The translations under genes and the position numbers were made by a program. The notes under the pieces are model-generated. The model ran no database searches. It had not been told where the DNA came from and saw only the letters and a list, made by a program, of their open reading frames with translations. A stretch of 14,995 nt of DNA, taken from the NCBI GenBank assembly GCA_003489085.1, contig DNJM01000218.1, positions 1 through 14,995 of the forward strand. Direction: 5' to 3'. The DNA is from Lachnospiraceae bacterium. Its GTDB lineage: Bacteria; Bacillota; Clostridia; Lachnospirales; Lachnospiraceae. This document shows positions 7,237 to 13,897 of the stretch, piece by piece (position 1 is the stretch's first letter; each line of letters starts with the position of its first letter).

Positions 7237-8133
7237 ATGAGCGGGAATGGTTTTATTTATGAGACGATCTGTGCGGTAACACAAAGTATATCCGTTATTG
7301 TGATCGGAGTATGTCTGGACAGACTGCTTACGGGAAGAGACGACAGGGCTTCTAAGAAGAAAAGACTTGTACTTTGGTCTATATTTGGAGTTATCGTGGT
7401 ATGTATGAAATGCTTTGTCCCGTTTCCTGCAATTTATTCTTCTACAATCAATCCAGTCCTTATGAGCCTGATGTATATATTGATGCTGAAATATTTGTAC
7501 AGCGATAAGGTGTGGATCAAGGTTACCCATGTGTCGATGCTGGTTTTGCAAAATATCATGTCAGATGTGATCGGCGCGTTATTTCTGGGTGAAGTAAAAA
7601 ATCTGGACATGCGGTCGCCGTTTGTTAATCCGTATATGGCGGAAAGAGTTGCGAAGGTTGCGATGCTGTCCGTCATGCTGAATGTCATTTACACCATGAT
7701 TATCCTGAGAATACGGAAGAAGAAAAAGGAAAGGGTAAGTCCGGTATGGATTGCGGGAATGCTTCAGGGGATGTTTATGCTGGCATGCATGTGGTCTGTC
7801 TCTGAAATGCGTGATATCAGAGGGTATTATGACTTTTATATAATTCTTTCCTGTATTTGGACTGTTCTGGAATTCTCCCTGGCGGCGCTTTGCTTGAGCC
7901 GGTCGGAAAAGCGTGAGAAGTTAGAAGAAGTCGCCGGACTTCAGGAGATCATAGAGCAGGAAAAGGTTCACTATCAGAAGCTGGAGGAGCGTCGGGAGGA
8001 GATGGCGAAGCTGCGGCATGATTACAATAATATTTTAACATCGGTCATGTTCCTTACGAAAAACGGGAAGGCCGATGAGGCGGCAGGTGTGATCAGAGAG
8101 CTTAAGGAACGCATCGGCGGCGCAGGGGAATAA
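7237..8133 (+). CDS. AgrC-like receptor 2: sensor plus H-box, no ATPase domain
   Basis: 298 aa, the same plan as receptor 1: seven hydrophobic segments, coil with KREKLEEVAGLQEII, intact H261 in LRHDYNN, and a stop just after the second dimerisation helix. The predicted outside loops differ from receptor 1, with GEVKNLDMRSPFVNPY after TM4 and SEMRDIRGYYDFY after TM6, so a different ligand is possible. It is 29 nt after receptor 1, with TAGGAG 9-10 nt before ATG. Its sensor is closest to receptor 4 (for example the shared ICAVTQSISVI and VPFPAIYSSTINP). Confidence 0.85.
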   Translation: MSGNGFIYETICAVTQSISVIVIGVCLDRLLTGRDDRASKKKRLVLWSIFGVIVVCMKCFVPFPAIYSSTINPVLMSLMYILMLKYLYSDKVWIKVTHVSMLVLQNIMSDVIGALFLGEVKNLDMRSPFVNPYMAERVAKVAMLSVMLNVIYTMIILRIRKKKKERVSPVWIAGMLQGMFMLACMWSVSEMRDIRGYYDFYIILSCIWTVLEFSLAALCLSRSEKREKLEEVAGLQEIIEQEKVHYQKLEERREEMAKLRHDYNNILTSVMFLTKNGKADEAAGVIRELKERIGGAGE

Positions 8134-8163
8134 GTCTTTGCGGTTATATAGAGAGAGGGAAAA

Positions 8164-9060
8164 ATGATTGGAAATGGTTTTATTTATCAGATAATTTCTA
8201 CCGTAGTGCAGAGCATGCATACCGTCTTGATGGTGGTATGTCTGGACAGGCTGCTTACGGCAAGAGAGGGCAGGGTTTCTAAGAGCAAAAGAATTTTACT
8301 CTGTTCCATAACAGGCAGTCTGCTTGTGTGTGTCAAATGCATGTCTCCCATTCCGGGCGTCCTTGCTTCTGTGATAAGTATGAGTGGGTGGACACTGTAT
8401 TATATTTTGCTCCTGAGCTATTTTTACAGTGACAAGGCGTGGATCAAGCTGGTTCATGCCAGTATGCTGTTGCTGCAGGGTGCGATGTCAGAGCTTATCA
8501 TGGCAGTGATTTTCGGCGAAATAAAAAACGTGGAGATGATGGGCAGATGGCAGTCGCAGTTTGCCAATCCATATTTGGCGGAAAGAGTAACCCGGGTTAC
8601 GATGCTGGCGATTCTGTTTAATATTGTTTATACGGTTGTCGTGCTGAAAAGACAAAAAAAGAGAAAAATAAGTTCGGTATGGGTAGCTGTAATCACACAG
8701 TTACTGCTGATACTCATAGGAATATGGACAATCCGGGAAATATCGAATGTGAATTTTGATCAATATTTTATGCTGGTTTGTATTCTGGCAGTTCTGGAAT
8801 TTTCTCTGGCAGTGCTGTACTTTAGTCAGTCAGAGAAACAGGAAGCAAAGGCGGAAGCGGCAAGACTTCAGGAGATCATAGAAGCGGAAAAGGTTCATTA
8901 TCAGGAGCTTGAGGAGCGCCGGGAGGAGATGGCGAAGCTGCGGCATGATTACAATAATATTTTAACATCGGTCATGTTCCTTACGAAGAACGGAAATACC
9001 GATGAGGCGGCAGGTGTCATCAGAGCGTTAAAGGAGCGCATCGAGTCCGTAGAGGAGTAA
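8164..9060 (+). CDS. AgrC-like receptor 3: sensor plus H-box, no ATPase domain
   Basis: 298 aa, with intact H261 in LRHDYNN, the same C-terminal end as its neighbours, and the QSEKQEAKAEAARLQEII coil shared with receptor 1. It has the longest post-TM4 loop of the array (GEIKNVEMMGRWQSQFANPY) and a distinct post-TM6 loop (REISNVNFDQY). The ribosome binding site AGAGGG is weaker than those of receptors 2 and 4 and lies 4 nt from the A-run before ATG, so its expression may be lower. It lies 30 nt after receptor 2 in the same direction. Confidence 0.85.
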   Translation: MIGNGFIYQIISTVVQSMHTVLMVVCLDRLLTAREGRVSKSKRILLCSITGSLLVCVKCMSPIPGVLASVISMSGWTLYYILLLSYFYSDKAWIKLVHASMLLLQGAMSELIMAVIFGEIKNVEMMGRWQSQFANPYLAERVTRVTMLAILFNIVYTVVVLKRQKKRKISSVWVAVITQLLLILIGIWTIREISNVNFDQYFMLVCILAVLEFSLAVLYFSQSEKQEAKAEAARLQEIIEAEKVHYQELEERREEMAKLRHDYNNILTSVMFLTKNGNTDEAAGVIRALKERIESVEE

Positions 9061-9092
9061 GTCTTTGGGGCATTTACATAAGGAGAAAAAGT

Positions 9093-9992
9093 ATGAGTGG
9101 GAATGTTTTTATTTATGAACTTATCTGTGCGGTAACACAGAGTATATCCGTCATTATGAGCGGGGTTTGTCTGGACAGACTGCTTACGGGAAGAGACGAC
9201 AGGGCGTCTAAGGGGAAAAGGCTTGTACTTTGGGCCGTATTTGGAAGTATGGTGGTATGCATCAAATGCTTCGTCCCGTTCCCGGCAATTTATTCGTCTA
9301 CGATCAATCCAATCCTTATCATTCTGGTCTATATACTGATGCTGAAATGTTTGTACAGCGATAAGGTGTGGATTAAAGCTACGCATGCAGTTATGCTGGT
9401 TTTGCAGAACGCTATGGCAGATGTGATCGCTGCGATCGTTCTGGGGGAAATCAAAAATCTGGATATGATGCAGTCGCCGTTCATTAATCCGTATATGGCG
9501 GAAAGATCTGCGAAGGTTGCGATGCTGTCCGTTATGCTGAATGTCATTTACACCATGATTATTCTGAGAATGCGGAAGAAGAAAAGGGAAAAGGTAAGTC
9601 CGGTATGGATTGTGGGAGCGCTTCAGTGTATGCTGATGCTGGCGTGTGTGTGGGCCGTGCGCGAGGCGCGGGATACCAACAGGTTTTTTGATTACTATAT
9701 TGGATTTTGCTGTATCCTGAATGTGTTGGGATTTTCCCTGGCAGCGCTTTACTTAAGCCGGTCGGAAAAACGTGAGAAGTTGGAAGAAGTTGTAAGACTT
9801 CGGGAGATCATAGAAGAGGAAAAGATTCATTATCAGGAGCTTGAGGAGCGCCGGGAGGAAATGGCGAAGCTGCGGCATGATTACAATAATATCCTTACAT
9901 CGGTCATGTTCCTTACGAAAAACGGAAATACCGATGAGGCGGCAGGGGTCATCAGGGAGCTGAAACAGCGCATCGGCGGCGCAGAGAAGTAA
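9093..9992 (+). CDS. AgrC-like receptor 4: sensor plus H-box, no ATPase domain
   Basis: 299 aa, closest to receptor 2 in the sensor part, with H262 in LRHDYNN and a stop directly after the second dimerisation helix. Outside loops are GEIKNLDMMQSPFINPY and REARDTNRFFDYY. AAGGAG lies about 8-9 nt before ATG. It is 32 nt after receptor 3 and 61 nt before the catalytic gene, with a hairpin in between. Like the other three it retains the residues for accepting phosphate but has no nucleotide-binding motif, so on its own it should be unable to autophosphorylate. Confidence 0.85.
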   Translation: MSGNVFIYELICAVTQSISVIMSGVCLDRLLTGRDDRASKGKRLVLWAVFGSMVVCIKCFVPFPAIYSSTINPILIILVYILMLKCLYSDKVWIKATHAVMLVLQNAMADVIAAIVLGEIKNLDMMQSPFINPYMAERSAKVAMLSVMLNVIYTMIILRMRKKKREKVSPVWIVGALQCMLMLACVWAVREARDTNRFFDYYIGFCCILNVLGFSLAALYLSRSEKREKLEEVVRLREIIEEEKIHYQELEERREEMAKLRHDYNNILTSVMFLTKNGNTDEAAGVIRELKQRIGGAEK

Positions 9993-10008
9993 GTTCCTGT
10001 TATATGGT

Positions 10009-10030
10009 GTTGGGGTCAGAAGCCCCCAAC
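10009..10030 (+). other. Intercistronic hairpin before the catalytic kinase gene
   Basis: GTTGGGG (10009-10015) pairs perfectly with CCCCAAC (10024-10030) around an 8-nt loop, 16 nt after the receptor 4 stop and 23 nt before the next ATG. No T-run follows, so it is not a standard terminator. It might protect or separate mRNA segments and set the ratio of receptors to catalytic subunit. No such hairpin is seen between the other receptor genes. Confidence 0.6.
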
Positions 10031-10053
10031 TATGATAGAAGGAGAAAAAAAGT

Positions 10054-11385
10054 ATGAGAGAGACAGGTTTTATTTATCAGGCGATTTCGGCGGCGGCACA
10101 ATGCATGACATTGATTGTGCTGGTTGTATGTGCGGACAGACTGCTTACGGGAAGGGACGACAGATTGTCACAGAGGAAAAGAACGATACTCTGGTCCGGG
10201 ATTCTCTGTCTGCTTACATGTGCGAAATGTCTGCTTCCGGTGCCGGGCTGGTTCCTTTCGATCGGAAATCCGCTTTGTATATCGCTGTGCTGTGTTTTGA
10301 TGCTGACGTATTTCTACAGCGATAAGGCGTGGGTAAAGGTTGCGCATGTAAGTATGCTGATTTTGCAGAATGTTCTGGCAGATTTTATTTTTATTGTAGT
10401 TTTTGGACTTCCGTCCGAGGTCAATGACTGGGCGAACGCCTATTACCTGAGACATATAGCGGAAAGAACCATGGAGATTGCACTCGTTTCCATTTTGCTG
10501 AATATCATTTATACCATCGCTGTGATGAGGGTCTGGAAAAAGAAACGTGTAAAAATCAGTCCGGTGTGGCTTGCGATGATGCTTCAGTCGATTGTGCTGT
10601 TTATCGTGATCCGAGTGATGAGGGGTGGGGAGACTTCGGCGGAATCGGCGGGTCATTTCAGTTATTTTGTCTTTATTTCCATGTTTACCTTATTGGAATT
10701 TGCGATGGTAATGCTGTATCTGAGCCAGCTTGAGAAACGGGAAGCGGAACATAAGGTTGAAGAACTTCAGATCGTGAGGGGTGTGGAAAAGGCGCATTAT
10801 GAGCAGATTGAGGAGCGCCGGGAAGAAATGGAAAGTCTGCGCCGCGATTATGATACGATTCTTACGTCGGTCATGAATCTTCTGGAAGGGGGAAAAACCG
10901 CTGAAGCGGAAACGGTGCTTCAGGATCTGTCGGTGCGCATCAGCGCCACCCGAGAATATCCGTTCTGTCCGATTCCGATCATCAATGCAATCCTGACAGA
11001 GAAGCAGAAAATATGTGAAGCCGAAGACATTACGTTTTCGGTAGAGTTAATGCTCCCGGATACGGTCGGGGTTGCGGATCTGGATCTGTGTATGATTTTC
11101 GGAAATCTGATGGATAATGCCATACGTGCCTGCCGGGAAGTGAACGAAAAAGGAAAGACAGGCGGCATTGCACTGCAGGGCGGCATGGTACAGGAATACC
11201 TGATCATAAAATGTAAGAATACCGCTCTTGAAAATCGTGAGAATAAGATCTGGGGAACCGGGTACGGACACAAGATTCTGACAGACATCGCGGGGAAGTA
11301 TCACGGGGATTTTCAGACCATATACGAAGATGGAAATTTTGTGGCGCAGATCAGTCTGAATGTCACAAGCGAAATCGGACGTTAA
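10054..11385 (+). CDS. AgrC-like catalytic subunit with arginine in place of H-box histidine
   Basis: A 443-aa protein homologous to receptors 1-4 over its first ~300 residues (MRETGFIYQ, DRLLTGRDDR, seven TM segments), then extended by a GHKL ATPase domain of the AgrC/HATPase_c_5 kind (about 300-440). The N-box GNLMDNAIRA (N355) and the G-box GTGYGHKI (401-407) are intact, so ATP binding is likely. The H-box is degenerate: LRRDYDT with R264 where the paralogues have His, and the following NN replaced by DT. It should not be able to autophosphorylate as a homodimer. The simplest reading is that it forms heterodimers with receptors 1-4 and phosphorylates their histidine in trans. AGAAGGAG lies 10-12 nt from ATG. 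The last codons fall in a 35-bp tandem repeat that continues into the next promoter. Confidence 0.88.
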   Translation: MRETGFIYQAISAAAQCMTLIVLVVCADRLLTGRDDRLSQRKRTILWSGILCLLTCAKCLLPVPGWFLSIGNPLCISLCCVLMLTYFYSDKAWVKVAHVSMLILQNVLADFIFIVVFGLPSEVNDWANAYYLRHIAERTMEIALVSILLNIIYTIAVMRVWKKKRVKISPVWLAMMLQSIVLFIVIRVMRGGETSAESAGHFSYFVFISMFTLLEFAMVMLYLSQLEKREAEHKVEELQIVRGVEKAHYEQIEERREEMESLRRDYDTILTSVMNLLEGGKTAEAETVLQDLSVRISATREYPFCPIPIINAILTEKQKICEAEDITFSVELMLPDTVGVADLDLCMIFGNLMDNAIRACREVNEKGKTGGIALQGGMVQEYLIIKCKNTALENRENKIWGTGYGHKILTDIAGKYHGDFQTIYEDGNFVAQISLNVTSEIGR

Positions 11386-11419
11386 TCAGTTTGAATGTCA
11401 CGAACGAAATTGGACACTG
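11350..11419 (+). repeat. 35-bp tandem duplication of the kinase gene tail
   Basis: 11350-11384 and 11385-11419 are direct repeats, 28 of 35 identical, and all seven differences are transitions. The first copy encodes the C-terminal ISLNVTSEIGR and part of the stop. The second is non-coding and would read ISLNVTNEIGH. The second copy supplies the upstream half-site ACGAAATTGG of the next LytTR site. Confidence 0.85.
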
Positions 11420-11434
11420 ATCCGACGGAATTGG
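11404..11434 (+). promoter_or_regulatory. Predicted LytTR binding site before the surface-protein gene
   Basis: ACGAAATTGG (11404-11413) and ACGGAATTGG (11425-11434) are direct repeats 21 bp apart. The block 11404-11452 aligns without gaps to 5500-5548 with 36 of 49 positions identical, including the GAT-C inside the spacer and TTTGTA 12 bp after the second repeat. A weaker match, GCGAAATCGG, lies 35 bp further upstream in the kinase coding end. No terminator precedes it, so read-through from the kinase operon is also possible. Confidence 0.72.
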
Positions 11435-11436
11435 AA

Positions 11437-11465
11437 CATAAGTGATTTTGTACAGGTGGTATAAT
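11437..11465 (+). promoter_or_regulatory. Activator-dependent promoter of the surface-protein gene
   Basis: TATAAT at 11460-11465 has only CATAAG (11437-11442) at the -35 position, directly abutting the LytTR repeat, the usual layout for activation. Transcription should begin near 11472. This rules out the ATG at 11471 as the normal start and supports the one at 11507. Confidence 0.65.
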
Positions 11466-11506
11466 AGGACATGGATCAATTTACCATTATGAAAGGAAGA
11501 AGAGAT

Positions 11507-13753
11507 ATGAAGAAAGGGAAAATGATGATAGTCGTCTGCGTGCTGGCATTGATTCTGGGTACGGCTGTACATGCCGAAGAAACTGTGCAGGCATATGATC
11601 TGGGTAGTTTTGCTCAGCTGTCCGTTGGCGGGATCGACTTTATTGAAGAAGGAGAGTATACAGGAGAGTCACTTCCGGAAGGTGTAGCCTATGATGCCGG
11701 TACGAATACATTAACGCTTACGAATGCCAGAATTGTGTCTGGTGAAGGGAAGAATGGAATTTCCGCTGCTTCCTTTAATAAGAAACTGACATTAAAGCTG
11801 GAAGGAGATAATCAGATTGTTGTTAATAAAGCCAGCGGGATCAGTGTTGATAATAACCTTACGATTGAAGGCCCAGGGGCATTGACGCTGGAGTGCAGCG
11901 GCAGTCCGGATGGGTATGGAGCAGGAATTAATAATGTTGGAAGTTATGGTTTGAGTATTCAGTCCTGCAAGATCCGTGTGAAGGCAGAAAATATTTCTGC
12001 CAGCGGATTCTATGGTATAACAAATAGTCTGTATGGCGATGCAGAGGATATCGTAATTGAAAATTCGGACATTCGTATTGAAAATAGAGCAGCGTCAGGA
12101 GCAGAGGGATACAACGTGGGAATTGATGCTCAGAGGGCAGGACTTGTTATTAAAAATTCTAATGTTGCTATCTCACTGATCGGCGGGCGGACCGTCGGAA
12201 TCGGAGCAGGAAACACTTTTGCCGGTGCAGAGGGTTATCTTACGGTAGAGAACTCTACAGTAAAAAGTGAAATAGCGCCGACCGTTCGTGGTTATGCGAA
12301 TATGTACTTTACAGATATCAGTGGTAAGAATAGCAATTATTTCTATGCGGGAGAAGAAGAGATCGAAGAAAGTACTTTTGATGAGATATTCACAAAAGGA
12401 TCCGGAAGATACCAGGGGAATGCAAAGGTTATTATCATCTCTTCCGAGCAGCTTCCGGAATACTGCAATCACAACTGGGATGAAGGCAAGGTAACAACGG
12501 AAGCTACCTGTACAGATGCGGGAGTGAAGACTTATACTTGTTCATTATGTCAGGAGACAAAGACAGAGGAAATTCCGGCTCTGGGGCATGACTGGGGTGA
12601 GTGGAAAACCTTGAAAGAAGCAACCTGTACAGAGGACGGAAGCAGAACGAGAATCTGTGCGCACTGTAATAAAACGGAGACGGAACCAATAGCAAAATCA
12701 GGACATGATTTTGTCGAAACAGTAATAAAAGAAGCAACCTGTACCGAAGCAGGAATGAAAGCAGAGAAATGTTCCCACTGCGGCTATGAGGTGAAAGAAG
12801 CAGAGATTCCGGCATTAGGACATAACTGGAGTACATGGGAAGTGACGAAAGAACCAACCTTCCATGAAGACGGAGAAGAAACAAGAACCTGTACAAGATG
12901 TGATTTGGTAGAGGCAAGAAAACTTCCTCAATTAAGTGAATCTCATACACATGATTTTAGTGGAAAAGAGGAAATCACAAAAAATCCAACCTGTACAGAA
13001 GAAGGAAGTAAAAAAGTATATTGTACAGAACCGGAATGTGGAGCATTTAAGGTAATAGAGATTGCACTGATTGCCCATACACCGGGTGAGTGGACGGTCG
13101 TAAAAGAAGCGACCTGCCGGGAAAACGGAGAAGAGCAGAAGAGCTGTACGATGTGCGGAAAGGTAATGGAGACACGGGTAACAGATCCGTTACCGCATAC
13201 CTATGGTGAGTGGGAGGTCACACAGGAAGCAACCTGTACCGAAGCAGGTGTTGAGACTGCGAAGTGTCAGGTGTGTGGAGAAACAACTCTTCGTGAAATG
13301 GAACCGTTGGGACACGACTATGTGAAGTGGAATGTGACGAAAGAAGTGACCTGTACCGAGGACGGAGAAGAAGAATCTATCTGTACACGCTGTGGTGAAG
13401 TAAGCACAAGAGCGATCAAAGCAGCCGGACATTCTTACGGCGAATGGGAAATCGTGAAAGAAGCAACTACGGAAACAGACGGAGAAAAGCAGGCTGTCTG
13501 CGAGGTGTGCGGCGATGTGAAAACAGAGGTGATTCCGAAGACTCCGGTTCAGCCGACCACTCCGGGAGGTGGAGATAACAGTGGAAATGACAATCACACG
13601 GGAAGCGGAGATAAGGAGAGCGGAAAAGCTTCTGGCGTTCCGGCTACCGGAGATACGGCGCAGACTGTATTATGGATCTGCATCATGGCTGTAGCAGCAT
13701 GTACCGTGATGGCTGCTAAAAAGAGAGCATTCAGAAAAGAGAGCAGAGTTTAG
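11507..13753 (+). CDS. Secreted, wall-anchored surface protein with nine His/Cys repeats
   Basis: 748 aa from the ATG at 11507, chosen because AAAGGAAG lies 7 nt upstream, it starts a classic signal peptide (MKKGKMMIVVCVLALILG, cleavage likely after VHA near residue 23), and the in-frame ATG at 11471 coincides with the expected transcription start. Residues ~30-310 show repeated beta-strand and Asn/Gly turns (YDAGTNTLTLTNARI, LTIEGPGALTLE, DIVIENSDIRIEN) resembling a right-handed beta-helix. Residues 322-679 are nine ~40-aa repeats. A Pro/Gly/Asn/Ser linker follows, then VPATGD (711-716), a hydrophobic segment and the basic tail KKRAFRKESRV, which form a sortase sorting signal of VPxTG type. 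No sortase is in the window. The ligand is unknown; adhesion or interaction at the cell surface is an inference from architecture. Its promoter carries the LytTR site, so it is the likely output of the upstream system. Confidence 0.87.
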   Translation: MKKGKMMIVVCVLALILGTAVHAEETVQAYDLGSFAQLSVGGIDFIEEGEYTGESLPEGVAYDAGTNTLTLTNARIVSGEGKNGISAASFNKKLTLKLEGDNQIVVNKASGISVDNNLTIEGPGALTLECSGSPDGYGAGINNVGSYGLSIQSCKIRVKAENISASGFYGITNSLYGDAEDIVIENSDIRIENRAASGAEGYNVGIDAQRAGLVIKNSNVAISLIGGRTVGIGAGNTFAGAEGYLTVENSTVKSEIAPTVRGYANMYFTDISGKNSNYFYAGEEEIEESTFDEIFTKGSGRYQGNAKVIIISSEQLPEYCNHNWDEGKVTTEATCTDAGVKTYTCSLCQETKTEEIPALGHDWGEWKTLKEATCTEDGSRTRICAHCNKTETEPIAKSGHDFVETVIKEATCTEAGMKAEKCSHCGYEVKEAEIPALGHNWSTWEVTKEPTFHEDGEETRTCTRCDLVEARKLPQLSESHTHDFSGKEEITKNPTCTEEGSKKVYCTEPECGAFKVIEIALIAHTPGEWTVVKEATCRENGEEQKSCTMCGKVMETRVTDPLPHTYGEWEVTQEATCTEAGVETAKCQVCGETTLREMEPLGHDYVKWNVTKEVTCTEDGEEESICTRCGEVSTRAIKAAGHSYGEWEIVKEATTETDGEKQAVCEVCGDVKTEVIPKTPVQPTTPGGGDNSGNDNHTGSGDKESGKASGVPATGDTAQTVLWICIMAVAACTVMAAKKRAFRKESRV
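12470..13543 (+). repeat. Nine ~40-aa His/Cys repeats within the surface protein
   Basis: The repeat pattern is H-x-(W/Y)-x-x-W-x(4)-EATCTExG, then about ten residues to C-x2-C, then a short E/K-rich strand ending near PALG before the next His. Each unit thus has one His and up to three Cys, suitable for metal binding or disulfides. Unit 4 (PTFHEDG) and unit 9 (ATTETDG) lack the first Cys, and unit 5 has the variant CTEPEC in place of C-x2-C. The nucleotide copies are diverged, which suggests an old, maintained array. Confidence 0.85.
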
Positions 13754-13816
13754 AAAAATTTCATAAAGTTCACAGGATTATTAGCACTCTATCAAAAAGA
13801 GTGCTAATTTTCTGTT
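13753..13816. repeat. Right copy (R2) of ~64-bp imperfect direct repeat
   Basis: Counterpart of 5399-5463, beginning in the surface-protein stop codon and ending in the first bases of the htpG -35 box. It holds the CIRCE/terminator hairpin. The 3' 23 bases are identical in both copies. Confidence 0.75.
13781..13807. promoter_or_regulatory. CIRCE operator (HrcA site) for htpG, also a terminator hairpin
   Basis: TTAGCACTC (13781-13789), a 9-nt spacer and GAGTGCTAA (13799-13807) match the CIRCE consensus exactly in both sequence and spacing. It is 7 bp upstream of the htpG -35 box. CIRCE is the binding site of the heat-shock repressor HrcA. As RNA, the same DNA forms a 10-11-bp stem followed by TTTTCTGTT and can terminate the surface-protein transcript. 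Confidence 0.85.
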
Positions 13817-13843
13817 GACATTTCTTTTTTCAGGTATTACTAT
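13815..13843 (+). promoter_or_regulatory. htpG promoter
   Basis: A consensus -35 TTGACA (13815-13820) and -10 TACTAT (13838-13843) have a 17-bp spacer. This is a strong sigma-A promoter that needs no activator, consistent with control by a repressor at the adjacent CIRCE. The leader to ATG is about 48 nt. Confidence 0.85.
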
Positions 13844-13897
13844 ATGTGTTAGACGGTAAAAGCTGAAAACTATATTGATAATAAAGGAGTGTTAGAT

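Larger units (their letters stand above)
6320..9992 (+). repeat. Tandem array of four ~0.92-kb receptor gene copies
   Basis: Starts at 6320, 7237, 8164 and 9093 recur every 917, 927 and 929 bp, and a fifth diverged copy begins 961 bp later. The last ~190 bp of each gene (coil and H-box region) are nearly identical, while the sensor parts differ. Copies 2 and 4 are closest over the sensor (both begin MSGN, both carry a REKLEEV coil). Copies 1 and 3 share QSEKQEAKAEA. Spacers 1-2 and 3-4 also resemble each other, suggesting duplication of a two-gene unit. Confidence 0.85.

Noticed and set aside
6320..9992. Receptor genes as frameshifted remnants of full kinases
   Set aside because: All four stop at the same place, keep ribosome sites and H-boxes, and the spacers of about 30 nt contain no trace of an ATPase domain.
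11471..11506. Upstream in-frame ATG of the surface protein
   Set aside because: It coincides with the expected transcription start 6 bp after the -10 box, has no ribosome site, and would bury the signal peptide behind a charged extension.
12470..13543. CRISPR-like or satellite DNA array
   Set aside because: The periodicity (~120 bp) is diverged at DNA level and is explained by the protein repeats in one open frame.
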